The notes below the pieces were generated by a model. The model was given only the letters and a program-made list of their open reading frames with translations. It had not been told where the DNA came from and ran no database searches. A stretch of 41,835 nucleotides of DNA from an uncultured Schlesneria sp. (GTDB taxonomy: Bacteria > Planctomycetota > Planctomycetia > Planctomycetales > Planctomycetaceae), in contig CAIULL010000151.1 in the NCBI GenBank assembly GCA_903899985.1, positions 1 to 41,835 on the forward strand, written 5' to 3'. The position numbers and the translations under genes are program-made. Shown piece after piece: positions 26,301-31,907 of this stretch (position 1 is the stretch's first letter; each line of letters begins with the position of its first letter).

Positions 26301-27692
26301 CGCAATGAGAGGATCTTTCGGCTTGGCCGTAGTCAGTCGCCGCCAGACAGACGCGGCGTCCTTTTTGCGAGTCGCTTCGTCACGGGCCGTATCTTTCAGG
26401 ATGACCCGGCCCCAGTCTCGCAGTGTATCGGGGTTGTTCGGTTCATACTTGTCGAGCTGTTCATACTGGGCGATCGCTTCGGGGTACTTTTGCTCGTATA
26501 TCAATTGGCCGATCAGGGCGTTTCGCAATTCCTTTTTCTTCGGCGCCAGCTTCAGTCCCTTCTCCAGCCACGCCTGAGCCTCAGGTCCCCGACCCATTCC
26601 GGCCAGTAGTCGAGACAATCGCGAAACGGCTTCCAGATCTTCCGTATTCTTTTTGATCCAGGTTTCGTAGTAGCTGATCAGGCCAGACTGGTCATCAGTT
26701 CGCAGATAGACCGCCTCGATCCGGCGACGAACTTCGCGATAAAGCCAGTTGTCAGGATTGAGTTGTCCGAGCAGCTTTTCGAATTCGGCGATCGCTTCGT
26801 CTGATTTGCCCAGCCGCACTTTGATTTCGGCGGCTTCCATCTGGAATAGCGACTGGCGGTACTTGTCCTTTGTGGTCTTCGCCAGTCCCTGAAATCGTGG
26901 AAGTGCTGCGGCGAACTCATTTTCTTCGAGCAGGGTCGTCGCGATCTGTTCTTGCACTCGCGCATCATTGGGGAACTGCTTCTCTAAACGGTTCCAGACT
27001 TCCAGTGCCTTATCGGTTTTTTGGGCGCGCTGATAGACGCGTCCCAGGGCCTGGAAAATATCGAGCAGATCGGCCTGAGCCGGTTTGCGCTGAATCGATC
27101 GCTCAAGTGCTTCTGCAGCCTTGTCCGGCTGGCCGATGAGGACCAGCGACTGGCCGAGATAATAGGACGCCAGATAATTGTCTTTGGCAAGTTGTTCTGC
27201 ATGTTCGAATGCATCCACTGCCACGGCGTCTTGTCCCCGCAGCGATTCCAGCAGCCCGACGATCATCCAGGCGACACCCGCTTCAGCCCCTTTGGCGGTT
27301 TGGGTTTTGTCGCGATAGGTTTTGATCAGAGGATCCAGCGAACCTCGCTCGACATGAAAGCCATAAACTTTGTCGAGAGCCGTTCCGCGTCGCGGATTTT
27401 TTTCCAGCACGGTCACGAACCGGTCCGCGACCGATTTTTCTTTCGCCTCTTCCGGATCAACTTCCTGAGCCTTCAGATGGCAGGCCATCAAAGCTCCCAC
27501 AACGCAGCAGAGTGTCAACCAACGGAACCCGACTCTCGGTTTGCGCAAGCGTGAGGCTTCGGCAGCGCCGCGAAGCAGGTACACGCCTTGAATCAGCGGC
27601 TCGGCAGGAGCCTCGCCCACCCATGGGGTTGCAGGCAACGCCCGTGCTTTGGGTCGTCTCTGAATCAACCATTCGAAGCGAAGTGAGCTCAT
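14358..27692 (-). CDS. Giant exported TPR / DUF1583-like protein, about 4444 residues
   Basis: A single open frame of 13.3 kb. I choose the ATG at 27690-27692 because a perfect AGGAGG lies eight bases upstream; the frame is open further, to 27851, without such a site. A hydrophobic export segment (WLTLCCVVGALMAC) sits at residues 58-71, with cleavage near AQ-E, or a lipid-type cysteine at 71. From about 90 to 2280 come dozens of TPR helices (for example YYLGQSLVLIGQPDKAAEAL), broken by an acidic stretch near 1180 and a Gln/Asn-rich one near 1380. After a captured repeat (about 2300-2390) and more helices, two large modules at about 2960-3360 and 3600-3990 share WWIGHDG/WHFRENE-like starts and the VKLHWxTD segment that I associate with DUF1583. 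Two related beta-sandwich units of about 215 residues end the chain. It is probably a periplasmic or surface scaffold; function unknown. Confidence 0.88.
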   Translation of the reverse strand: MSSLRFEWLIQRRPKARALPATPWVGEAPAEPLIQGVYLLRGAAEASRLRKPRVGFRWLTLCCVVGALMACHLKAQEVDPEEAKEKSVADRFVTVLEKNPRRGTALDKVYGFHVERGSLDPLIKTYRDKTQTAKGAEAGVAWMIVGLLESLRGQDAVAVDAFEHAEQLAKDNYLASYYLGQSLVLIGQPDKAAEALERSIQRKPAQADLLDIFQALGRVYQRAQKTDKALEVWNRLEKQFPNDARVQEQIATTLLEENEFAAALPRFQGLAKTTKDKYRQSLFQMEAAEIKVRLGKSDEAIAEFEKLLGQLNPDNWLYREVRRRIEAVYLRTDDQSGLISYYETWIKKNTEDLEAVSRLSRLLAGMGRGPEAQAWLEKGLKLAPKKKELRNALIGQLIYEQKYPEAIAQYEQLDKYEPNNPDTLRDWGRVILKDTARDEATRKKDAASVWRRLTTAKPKDPLIASQVGELFRQAEMTDEALELYQKAISLAPEQAQYREYLGEYFHTLKRKDEALTTWRAIADGKLKTAPNVARLAEVLASFGYLAEAVETNADACKLDPKDFALQVKQVDLLAQADQHDQALTQLAIVKKLSANDEEREASLMRELRELQALNKLKERIAELAKDKDSKDAEHWFWLGRAYEAERQMKEAAEAITKASTLAPQSVPILMASARIYEAQNNLLAAVDINTKLAAIDRRYRTEYLKQVATLEQKLGRRDKAIQAGRDLIAAAPGNPETYEFFSQLCFQLGEAEEGLGALRRSVRVNPTEPKGLLLLASALSEQFRTSEAIELYWRAFDKAGNLDDRLGVVPKLTELYLQTNQFDRLLERLERQRREPNQQREMTICLAQAYQSAGDDGNARQELEKLLTEETRDVQLLTQLVKLCESDGDLEAAVKFQQQLMKSAPGKEATMRLAQLLMKLGENDEATALMSRITIEEKDPETVLKSLDSMLNQENYSQALTVAEKLTRDQPKNWELLYREGVALAKSKNKAAEARSRFEAILALKLNDDEMTLSAKNQLKKAQGRTRSPVAQQFEMNPMLMRVQSTWQIRQAIGLDNQNYYGGGQQPFWTPHDYGTARMACFGWLDLLARNEGKEDEFLKERRDLGEKAEDLRGLHDWYYFASLTNNQKDTYGILKKLSLRPDADVATKTMYLASLTSRGFVPGQVDEDGDPIEMTEETDETDEDDEETQQRMPKLAALDPDEMNHVMACYKAIDDSTSMMTFGQTFLQIVAAELKRAGRKEEADNMLKNVISEAKEPLQIASLLPFVVQKNDYDTAITLLDRLAELKDDGAANQAQNLNGAFNYAQYVSTPEYQSQILAQLMAKRAQKKAIGDVIGLWDRFLATAVARYEKQKAVPAATKKRNQQQFQYQQRGYVYVWRGNNQQHVNLNFPSANEIYDQPSIQMLYQAFAIYKDADSSRDLIDHFQKKLSDPNTSEIQKIFWQFGLGYLHWWMDEKDEALAVLAPATEALNDNTDMKFELARLYEQRGEHEQALAIVDSLTATDQQAMQKREITALRMAVNSGNIDRARTAAERLFGLRLDSNLQIQLAQQMHQLGMHDQAEAVLSRAGRQAGNKTDVLSNLMQQYQSQGKNEVATQIAHQLLRRSSGASTTMNAVARRRSNNPNGDSGLRQQALTVLKRSGKLPEMIKKVEGQLKSSPKSQRLTETLIEYYTASGDTKKVEDLTAKIAETKQDDPQFRFNLGQQLMNQGKHKEAVEHFKVALKKDPKLARNNFYEIINSFQAADKLNDLAAVIDEMDFKMFRQNPWELTNMISNLSYQEKSKNQAIALFKRAWKDLPDQRQQLLSNLNNDIFWQMPEIYDYARQGIIPTETSILQNAGWPGFGQIQSWGGDGKITTLMNRFLTIAATNKKFDELTKEIEATQKKVKKWDGGTALLALIDLRRGKVDEAKMALEKLLPTFKGMQQGQYTRWEIGQELMPHEKCVDLAIQYFEAAIKDPDAMAQNGFQYTPGKPLVTLYKQQGRKNDARRVMLEASKVKPSRYQGNEDYEAYQRINNSTSLGNEMKAIGFPIDALRVYQEQLARSDDFISAARVFGGGTNGTQQVARMKKQLETGFQTALKELKPELLPELLTGDDPTKGGPSVDLLLILESRDLDKTTMSSALSNLVAGIASHPQMVEKTKTALSNIRATSPGDFAALILVAQMAGTLNDTENQAAVVKQLVELVDATPLEPQPEKGGYTTKQRDIAKQQMALWLVGRECLKHDSLRASGIKLGERALEAARRQSDHGYALAILREWGQIALQTGDKEAAEQRWTEMLEVVIPKPVEKTKKEDGPKTSSIGDPSGIVPLLVGLPSSSAERHNELRVQDTASPKTPKQWHNTTGLSLETLPLLVGLSSSSAERHNELRFQDTASPRTPKQWHMKTGLSRWEMMLAPAVVGQATFSVPIRMATPPAAPPAGTKGNVITLAQFEQAAQIAKLAAENGLNDLSIKAMTLALQAGPPIEAIQAIDPNQPFAATRNPNNQNEQSQLTVKVEERLTALERLWQQKGFSDEVIYNLLKSAVLPERRPLEVFLYPRPLNQNPNQPPQSVGSLLVKAALKANKVDEVKQLLEPKLKQPLGELSARVLLAQLALATRDNATATEQIELLSKRLQQDSLQNSSELACHVAIPALSLTELPPAAMVLLERAVDHLTQNATQGRGNVQEEPIRSFRFALARLHFKNQNAEGGKKHLEEYLNYLTPLYSRYGGNYGQYRRRIEMMKIAAEYARAGLRTESLECLGRYADLPIVNNYGQEGPSRAGTTILSGLASIPSAERYELLKAWSLPTAERKSIRVIGNLVAGDSAPTSFDALRGDVPRGPRVPELASTAGLLVAAAAEAKQLDELRDALIPHAEQDVEHAKFLLLMTQIARGEGAEQLPALRKYVDERKKIAGGGTGDEDGDDNGNNQSRAQINDLLLAHAAIADKSLRPIGRELALQFVNQAGRFQEQLLMAIGRREYYTPTVGPKAAERMNHESWNTDLKHWTAGAVVSARAEAAGALPMWWIGHDGQIAHLCGPDASHLYLKYPLMGEFEVTCDAWLGPWGECDLGYGGIVYHGLNLGNDTQIMSVGNRVDSVHKPDPPEVQNRYNQIRLEIKPDKVRYYVNGYFIHEEPKPSSASPWLFIHCDKVWLTALQNLKITGNPVIPREVVLVRGDNMLGWVTEFYGEHQPNRDPDRVIDNESGQPTEPPEFDWWAKEGIIYGRHQALSGLGKPTVQQSRLHYDRPMQDGERIKYEFWYESGSTGTDVAPAFDRLAFLFNAEGVKLHWMTDGSSPEDAYGGLTADNVVVEQPIQRGKVHLKDRDWNSVEVSLKDSMVTLSLNESVVAVRKLESENSRQFGFYHDKNATAVQVRNIVLTGDWPETLSSEITSNLLAPSHVRTPQERRNLGRTIDEKFHTSGLEDLLVQTRAMAPEAQYEALKHWVLPNDDHANYRLFADFTSDNGIPIKNRLTGRLDSNGDGNLPSFRRQKVGGELIAPAFDLVDVAKQLNRLDELAKLVEEAPDDKTPLSARSKLAMQIMINTAKGDFAKSNEGMGQLLPLCKAIPENARMVKRWPEVLVGSDATRHPELRASALTLLTQIVDHQHKRGLGETWEGRTTGLRDHCKRLIDTNQFPAAGGSSPKGQWAAASIEWADAHARGPVSRWHFRENEITHVAGYSHDYLYYQSPLRGSFTVEAELATDGWRETRLMYHGHWVGAQYTREVVDLGDLTSSWQSPKIEPKVEFGDWCQMRLAVEPNKATYYINDRKVHEQALPDQPDPWLALMTWGNLSGGARMIRIKGQPEIPEQLNLSARNDLVGWTPSLYHDPMNNRQPNENENGNANAWIKNNDEIVGQQFVKTPGRKRASLLRYHRPLVEDSVVDYDFFYAPNDTHVHPALGRMAFLLEPDGVKLHWLTDAQWDRSGLAPDNVESNPEHRRGPATLPLKKDDWNHLQMTTKGDTVLLKLNDTDVYEGPIALTNQRQLGLFHYVEETAVRVKNVVYRGAWPRTLPPLKEQEFSNMGPKHYDLADAELKTDFDWNFQGASPAMLKPWGMVKPNLMEPAEGGLKIVRGENATPEGIPCGYQWDSEIHGDFDVTLSYRDLQSKTEQPDWQIPRVEIHLYIGGGLNDATNTHFMHMGHRQRVNGTLNVYTGHGTRVSDKHDMKYTDRETLEKSGRIRLVRKGNTAYYLYSKPETDEWILLNSGPVSAAPLTGGNLCLRAEMPTSSASVVFTGLTIRSNKHVQTTQRLKPYEFAEGELTTKQVWNFQGPKPEFLNVFGDAKPNRMEPAVKGLKLVREESNINDGGFCGFIWNTDLKSDVEVTIGYRDFVSKTEQKDWQAPRIEAQFDIGGGWNDSENTNVVLGGLRRQADKSILFVANRIRVKDDFDWKHGFRDSTEASGRLRFVRKGETAYYLHSKPDSKEWDLIYEGPIGNAPLKGGNFGLRSEIPSSTAELTLTEFILKTK
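20527..20769 (-). repeat. Tandem pair of palindromic elements captured in the giant CDS (126-base period)
   Basis: Two 98-base cores (20546-20643 and 20672-20769) each begin GTGCCACTGCTTC and end GACAAGCAGTGGC, so each has inverted ends, and each folds into two hairpins (CACTGCTTC...GAAGCAGTG, then GCACTGCTTG...CAAGCAGTG). The period of 126 bases equals 42 codons, so the frame survives. The translation is a duplicated 42-residue unit with SSSAERHNELR and TPKQWH. It is unlike the TPR protein on either side and is best seen as an insertion. Confidence 0.85.
27535..27660 (-). repeat. Palindromic interspersed sequence inside the N-terminal coding region
   Basis: This stretch contains GGCTCGGCAGGAGCCTCGCC, whose arms GGCTC and GAGCC form a palindrome of a type frequent in planctomycete genomes. 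It is translated as WVGEAPAEPL and following residues between the start codon and the export segment. It explains why the giant protein has an unusually long, non-hydrophobic leader of about 55 residues before its signal segment. Confidence 0.5.
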
Positions 27693-27706
27693 CACAAAAG
27701 CCTCCT
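27684..27706 (-). promoter_or_regulatory. Strong ribosome binding site fixing the start of the giant TPR gene
   Basis: On the minus strand the sequence reads CAGGAGGCTTTTGTGATG, a full AGGAGG with an eight-base spacer before the ATG at 27690-27692. No other start of this frame has a comparable site, and most genes in the window have weak sites, so this decides the start. Confidence 0.8.
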
Positions 27707-28032
27707 GATCGTGAATTTGTCGAAGCCTTTTTCCGACAACCGGGATGGTGCCGGACGAGTATCGCGCAGGAAAAGGCAACTGAAGCGGGAGATGTCTGCC
27801 AGAAATACTCAGGCATTTTGTCTTGCCCGGCTTGCGTTGGGAAGCCATCAACGACAGAATTTTGCAACGCGTCGATCAGGGGACTCCTCCTGTCGCTCGG
27901 TTCAACGTGGTATGGACACCTTCGTCCATCAATTTTGTCTGGCAGCCGAATCACTCATAGGAAAACCGCCGACCCCATGATTCAGCGATGATGGCGTGGC
28001 TGACTTGTCGGTCAAGTAAGGAATCCAACCTC
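27707..28032. other. Divergent intergenic region between the giant TPR gene and moxR
   Basis: About 330 bases separate the two divergent genes and should contain both promoters. I see no gene. A small inverted repeat ACTTGTCGGTCAAGT (five-base arms) lies some 20 bases upstream of the moxR start and could be an operator, but it is too short to press. Confidence 0.4.
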
Positions 28033-29025
28033 ATGTCGACGACCACTGAGACTCAACAGGTGTGCGACCAGTTTCGTTCAGACTTCAAAACGTTGCGCGA
28101 CGAAATCGGAAAAGTGATCGTTGGAAACGACGACATTATCCGAGGGACGTTGATCTGCCTGATCGGCGGCGGTCATGTTCTGCTGGAAGGGGTCCCTGGA
28201 CTGGGCAAGACGATGCTTGTGCGAACGCTCGCCGATGCACTGCATCTGAAATTCAGCCGAGTACAGTTTACACCCGACCTGATGCCAGCCGACTTGCTCG
28301 GTACTAACGTCGTGCTGGAAACACCTGACAAACAAAAGAAGTTCGAATTCCAGCAGGGTCCAATCTTCACGAATGTGCTGCTCGCCGACGAAATCAATCG
28401 GGCGACGCCGAAAACGCAGTCGGCACTGCTTGAGGCCATGCAGGAACATACCGTCACGATCGCCGGGCATACTTACAAATTGCCCGAGCCGTTCTTCGTG
28501 CTGGCGACCCAGAACCCGCTTGAAATGGAAGGAACGTATCCGCTTCCCGAAGCACAGCTTGATCGTTTCTTCAGTAAATTGATTGTCCAGTTCCCAACCC
28601 TGAACGAACTGGAAACGATTCTTGATCGCACGACGGAAGCCAAGTCACCTCGGGCGCAACCGGTTCTGGCCGGGGACCGCATCCTGTCGATGAGTCAACT
28701 CATACGCCAGATTCCTATCGCCGACGATGTGCGCCGGTACGGAATCTCGCTCGTCCTGGCGACGCACCCTGATCATGCGACAGCACCCGATGTGACGAAG
28801 CGATATGTCCGTTATGGCAGCAGCCCCCGAGGGGCTCAATCGCTGATCCTGGCGGCAAAGATCCTCGCAATCCTGGATGGTCGTTACCATGTGGCCCGCG
28901 ACGACATTCGGGCCATTGCCCTGAACGTCCTGCGGCATCGAATCATCCTGAACTTTGAAGGACAGGCTGAGGGGATTCAGACCGACGCTGTCGTTGAAGG
29001 AATCCTGAAGAGCGTCCCCAATTGA
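28033..29025 (+). CDS. MoxR-family AAA+ ATPase
   Basis: A 330-residue MoxR-type AAA+ ATPase, a chaperone-like family that helps mature or activate protein complexes, often with von Willebrand factor A proteins. Walker A GVPGLGKTMLVRTLA is near residue 55, Walker B LLADEINRATPKTQ near 116, sensor 1 FFVLATQNPLEMEGTYPLPEAQLDRF near 153-178 is typical of MoxR, and the lid domain (RYVRYGSSPRGAQSL) follows. Length is standard. I use the ATG at 28033 (AAGGA about ten bases upstream); the frame opens at 27988 but the extra 15 residues are unlike the family. No DUF58 or vWA gene adjoins, which is unusual for MoxR. It is divergent from the giant TPR gene. Confidence 0.93.
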   Translation: MSTTTETQQVCDQFRSDFKTLRDEIGKVIVGNDDIIRGTLICLIGGGHVLLEGVPGLGKTMLVRTLADALHLKFSRVQFTPDLMPADLLGTNVVLETPDKQKKFEFQQGPIFTNVLLADEINRATPKTQSALLEAMQEHTVTIAGHTYKLPEPFFVLATQNPLEMEGTYPLPEAQLDRFFSKLIVQFPTLNELETILDRTTEAKSPRAQPVLAGDRILSMSQLIRQIPIADDVRRYGISLVLATHPDHATAPDVTKRYVRYGSSPRGAQSLILAAKILAILDGRYHVARDDIRAIALNVLRHRIILNFEGQAEGIQTDAVVEGILKSVPN

Positions 29026-29204
29026 GGCGTCGCGAAATGAATTTTCTGTGAATTTTCGAAATCGACCGCCGCGGTGCCAGAGCCGAGTTCCTTAGTTCAC
29101 GCAGCCGTCGCCGGGTTCGGCCTTGGTATTGCTCGCTTCTGTCGAAGGCCGAAATCTTCAGCAGTCTGATCACGGCCTGATTCCAGATTTATTGAGATGT
29201 CATC

Positions 29205-29231
29205 AGCCGTGCGGTACACTGTCGCACGGCT
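29205..29231 (+). terminator. Hairpin terminator candidate after moxR
   Basis: AGCCGTGCG (29205-29213) and CGCACGGCT (29223-29231) form a nine-base perfect GC-rich stem with a nine-base loop, followed by GTTTATGTTTG. It lies 180 bases after the moxR stop and before the lipoprotein gene. The T-rich tail is imperfect, so it could instead be a leader hairpin of the next gene. Confidence 0.5.
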
Positions 29232-29354
29232 GTTTATGTTTGTGCTTTACCTCGATGTGTGATTTGAGAATTCAGGGAAGTTGCAACATTTCTTCCGTTG
29301 TAACGATACAGATTCCTGAGCGATTTGGTTTGGGCCCACCAGCGATTCAGAGAG

Positions 29355-31295
29355 ATGTTCATGCGATGGATTCATCAGCCTGTGCTTCTGCGCACATTGT
29401 TCGCTCTCGTCACGTTGACCACGCTCGTCGGGTGCTTGGAAACAGAAGCAACCGTCATCGAAAAAACGGAGTATCACGCACCCGCTGCTAACCAGGCGGG
29501 TGAGTTTGCGGATGACATTTACGACGCGAGTGCTGCTCCTTCGTTCGTGCCGGATCGAGTCGATTCACGTGAGGCGAAAGGTTGGTCGGTCAATCTGAGC
29601 GCCGCGGTAACAAAGCTTGATCAGGATCTTTTGAAGCCCGATTTTGATGAAGAATTACTAAAAATTCATGCGAACTATCGGGACGCGATTCGTAGTGTTC
29701 AATCACTCAATATTAACGTGCTCCCATCGATCAATCTGATTGATGGAAAAGCCAAACAGTTTGATGACGGTCTTTACGCCGCACTGGAACAATACTGGTT
29801 TCAAGAACACGCAGCTGAGTTCCAGGGCGATTTGACGTTCCTGAAAGAACTTGCGGCAGCCGTGCCAGTTGACAGTCGGGCGGCGGCCTATTTCGCCGCA
29901 GGTCTTGAATTGGCCGAGATCAAAATTCCAGCGACGAATCAAGCTTCCATCACATTTTTTAAAACTCGCTTTGCTTCCGACCTTGTACAAAGCAAGCCGA
30001 TCGGTTTTTACACGTGGAACGAGAAGTTAAAACAGTGTTATCGAGTCGGTCGTTTTTTCCAGATGGAATTCGAACTGGACGACAATGATTGGATGCAGCC
30101 CGTGATACGTGCGCTGCAAACAAATTCTGAATTGCAGGCGACCTATCGCCGCATCCTCGCACGCTGGGCAAGGCTCAGTAATTCGCCGTCGCGACTGACC
30201 GCGCTGGACCTGGTTGAGAATTCTACCGGTCAGGATCTTGTGCGGGTCCGACGTCAGCGAAATTTGACCACGAGCACTGTCTCGCTGATTCCTCCTGGAT
30301 CGAATCGCGAAACGGAACTGACGCGTCGACTTTTCCCTAACGGGTTCTCAGCAAAAGACGACGTTATGCGAGAACTGGTGAAAGCAATCCGCAGTGGAAC
30401 GGTCGACCTTCATCCGACGGAAAAAAGTGGATGGTATGACTATCAGGTTTATGCACTGGAAACACTGCTGGTGCCGAAACGGGGAGACGAATCGAAATCG
30501 CTTCTGCTGAGTGGCAACTATAAGCGACGTCGACTGGAAGCCTTCCAGGCCTTGATGACGAAACGCAAAGAGACGCATGTTCTTCGCAGCGAATCGAAAT
30601 TTGCAGTCGAATCGGCTCTGGCGCGGCCTGAACCGCTGGAACGATTTTCACCACGCCTGCGATTAGAACCCGCTCCCACTTATTATTTGCGGATGGCTCG
30701 TTCGTATCGATTTCTGAATCAGGTCCTTCGCGAGTTCGTCCCTGAGACTCAACTGACGACGTTGCACGGATTGACAGAGCAGGGGACCCGGAAACAACCG
30801 TTATTAGACGAATTGAGTGAGATCGAGCGATTATTCTATGGATGTTATGCGCTCTCCGCAGAAGATATCGGACTGGGACTTAACGTGAATGAAGACGAGC
30901 AAGCGGTCCTCATAGAAAGCCGCAGCATCGCCGAAAAATGGTTGACGAATTATTCCGACGATCCGGATCTCGCCGTCGATACACGGGTCATTGTTCCCGT
31001 TGCCGAGGATCTCAGGCGAGGCGTGATTTCGGTTTGGGCCACACCCGGCATCCGGTTTTCCCGCTTGAAGACCAGTTATGTGCCGGAAGCTCCTCCTCGC
31101 GTGAAGACCAGCGACGGCGAAGATTGGACCCCGTTGAAACCGGAACAGCTTGGCGAAGCAATCTACTTGCTTCCCGTCGACGAATTTGTGTCGGTCCAGG
31201 TCCCCAGCAGCCGAATTCTCAACCGCAAGGAATTCCAGGACCTCTGTAACGAAGCAAAAACCAAAGACGAAATCGTCCAGCGCCTGCAGCGATGA
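29355..31295 (+). CDS. Lipoprotein of unknown function
   Basis: The 646-residue product begins MFMRWIHQPVLLRTLF and has a lipobox TLVGC, so it should be lipidated at that cysteine (about residue 27). The mature part is mostly helical and mildly charged, with no motif I recognise; recognisable landmarks are LINLIDGKAKQFDDGLY near 130, a segment YYLRMARSYRFLNQVLREFVP near 445, and a beta-rich C-terminal 130 residues (VIVPVAEDLRRGVISVWATP). The ATG at 29355 or the one at 29361 is the likely start, with GAGAG just upstream; the frame also opens at a TTG at 29325. It follows moxR on the same strand after 330 bases and a hairpin, so co-transcription is uncertain. The last codons lie 35 bases before a triple tandem repeat. 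Confidence 0.8.
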   Translation: MFMRWIHQPVLLRTLFALVTLTTLVGCLETEATVIEKTEYHAPAANQAGEFADDIYDASAAPSFVPDRVDSREAKGWSVNLSAAVTKLDQDLLKPDFDEELLKIHANYRDAIRSVQSLNINVLPSINLIDGKAKQFDDGLYAALEQYWFQEHAAEFQGDLTFLKELAAAVPVDSRAAAYFAAGLELAEIKIPATNQASITFFKTRFASDLVQSKPIGFYTWNEKLKQCYRVGRFFQMEFELDDNDWMQPVIRALQTNSELQATYRRILARWARLSNSPSRLTALDLVENSTGQDLVRVRRQRNLTTSTVSLIPPGSNRETELTRRLFPNGFSAKDDVMRELVKAIRSGTVDLHPTEKSGWYDYQVYALETLLVPKRGDESKSLLLSGNYKRRRLEAFQALMTKRKETHVLRSESKFAVESALARPEPLERFSPRLRLEPAPTYYLRMARSYRFLNQVLREFVPETQLTTLHGLTEQGTRKQPLLDELSEIERLFYGCYALSAEDIGLGLNVNEDEQAVLIESRSIAEKWLTNYSDDPDLAVDTRVIVPVAEDLRRGVISVWATPGIRFSRLKTSYVPEAPPRVKTSDGEDWTPLKPEQLGEAIYLLPVDEFVSVQVPSSRILNRKEFQDLCNEAKTKDEIVQRLQR

Positions 31296-31323
31296 TATTC
31301 TCATTGGCTTCATCGCCAAAAAG

Positions 31324-31650
31324 AAATCTTCGTGCCACTGTTTGACCGTCTTCGGTCAAGCAGTGCTCTTCACAAAAACCACCAAGGATCTCGGCAATCC
31401 TTTACAGCGATAATGTCGTACGTTGCCCTCGCCAAAGCGAAATCTTCGTGCCACTGTTTGACCGTCCTCGGCCAAGCAGTGCTCTTCACAAAAACCACCG
31501 AGGATCTCGGTAATCCTTTACAGCGATAATGTCGTACGTTGCGTCCGCCAAAAAGAAATCTTCGTGCCACTGTTTGACCGTCCTCGGTCAAGCAGTGCTC
31601 TTCACAAAAACTAACAATGAACTCGCGAATCCTTTGCAGAGATAACGATG
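31324..31650 (+). repeat. Three tandem 116-base repeats with GCCACTG hairpins
   Basis: CGTGCCACTGTTTGACCGTC begins at 31331 and, with one changed base (C to T/C variants), again at 31447 and 31563, giving an exact period of 116. Each unit carries a 33-base hairpin (GCCACTGTTTGACC...GGTCAAGCAGTGC), then CTCTTCACAAAAAC, GGATCTCGG, AATCCTTTACAGCGATAATG and TCGTACGTTGC. The third unit decays in its second half. It is non-coding, downstream of the lipoprotein gene. The same hairpin occurs once, inverted, at 5447-5479. Confidence 0.9.
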
Positions 31651-31732
31651 TGTCGAAATCAACTTGGCTTATACGGCACGTCAGTTGAGTACGAGAAGCC
31701 CTGCTGAAACCATCTCGAGATGAAATTCAAAT

Positions 31733-31766
31733 CGGACAGGATGACCGACTTCGGTCATCCTGTCCG
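31733..31766. terminator. 16-bp perfect hairpin between convergent genes
   Basis: CGGACAGGATGACCGA (31733-31748) and TCGGTCATCCTGTCCG (31751-31766) are perfect reverse complements with a two-base gap. The hairpin lies between the 3' ends of the rightward lipoprotein gene and the leftward PEP-CTERM gene. On the minus strand it is followed by ATTTGAATTT. A bidirectional terminator is likely, but the stem is longer than necessary and no strong T-run follows on the plus side. Confidence 0.55.
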
Positions 31767-31907
31767 TTGATTGTCATTACCAGATGAAATCTCATCGATC
31801 ATAATCAGGATCGAATCGTGGTTTTCGTGTTGGCTGTCATCGGCGTTAACTGACGATTTCCAGCTCGGTCCGTGGCGATGCCCTAGAATTCGTAGTCGAA
31901 TGAGTCA

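Noticed and set aside
27457-27954. Minus-strand open frame overlapping the giant gene's start in another frame
   Set aside because: It covers the repeat-derived leader and the intergenic region, lacks motifs, and conflicts with the strong AGGAGG site of the giant gene.
31324-31650. Possible CRISPR array
   Set aside because: The unit of 116 bases is repeated in full, including what would be spacers, and no cas gene is near, so it is a plain tandem repeat.
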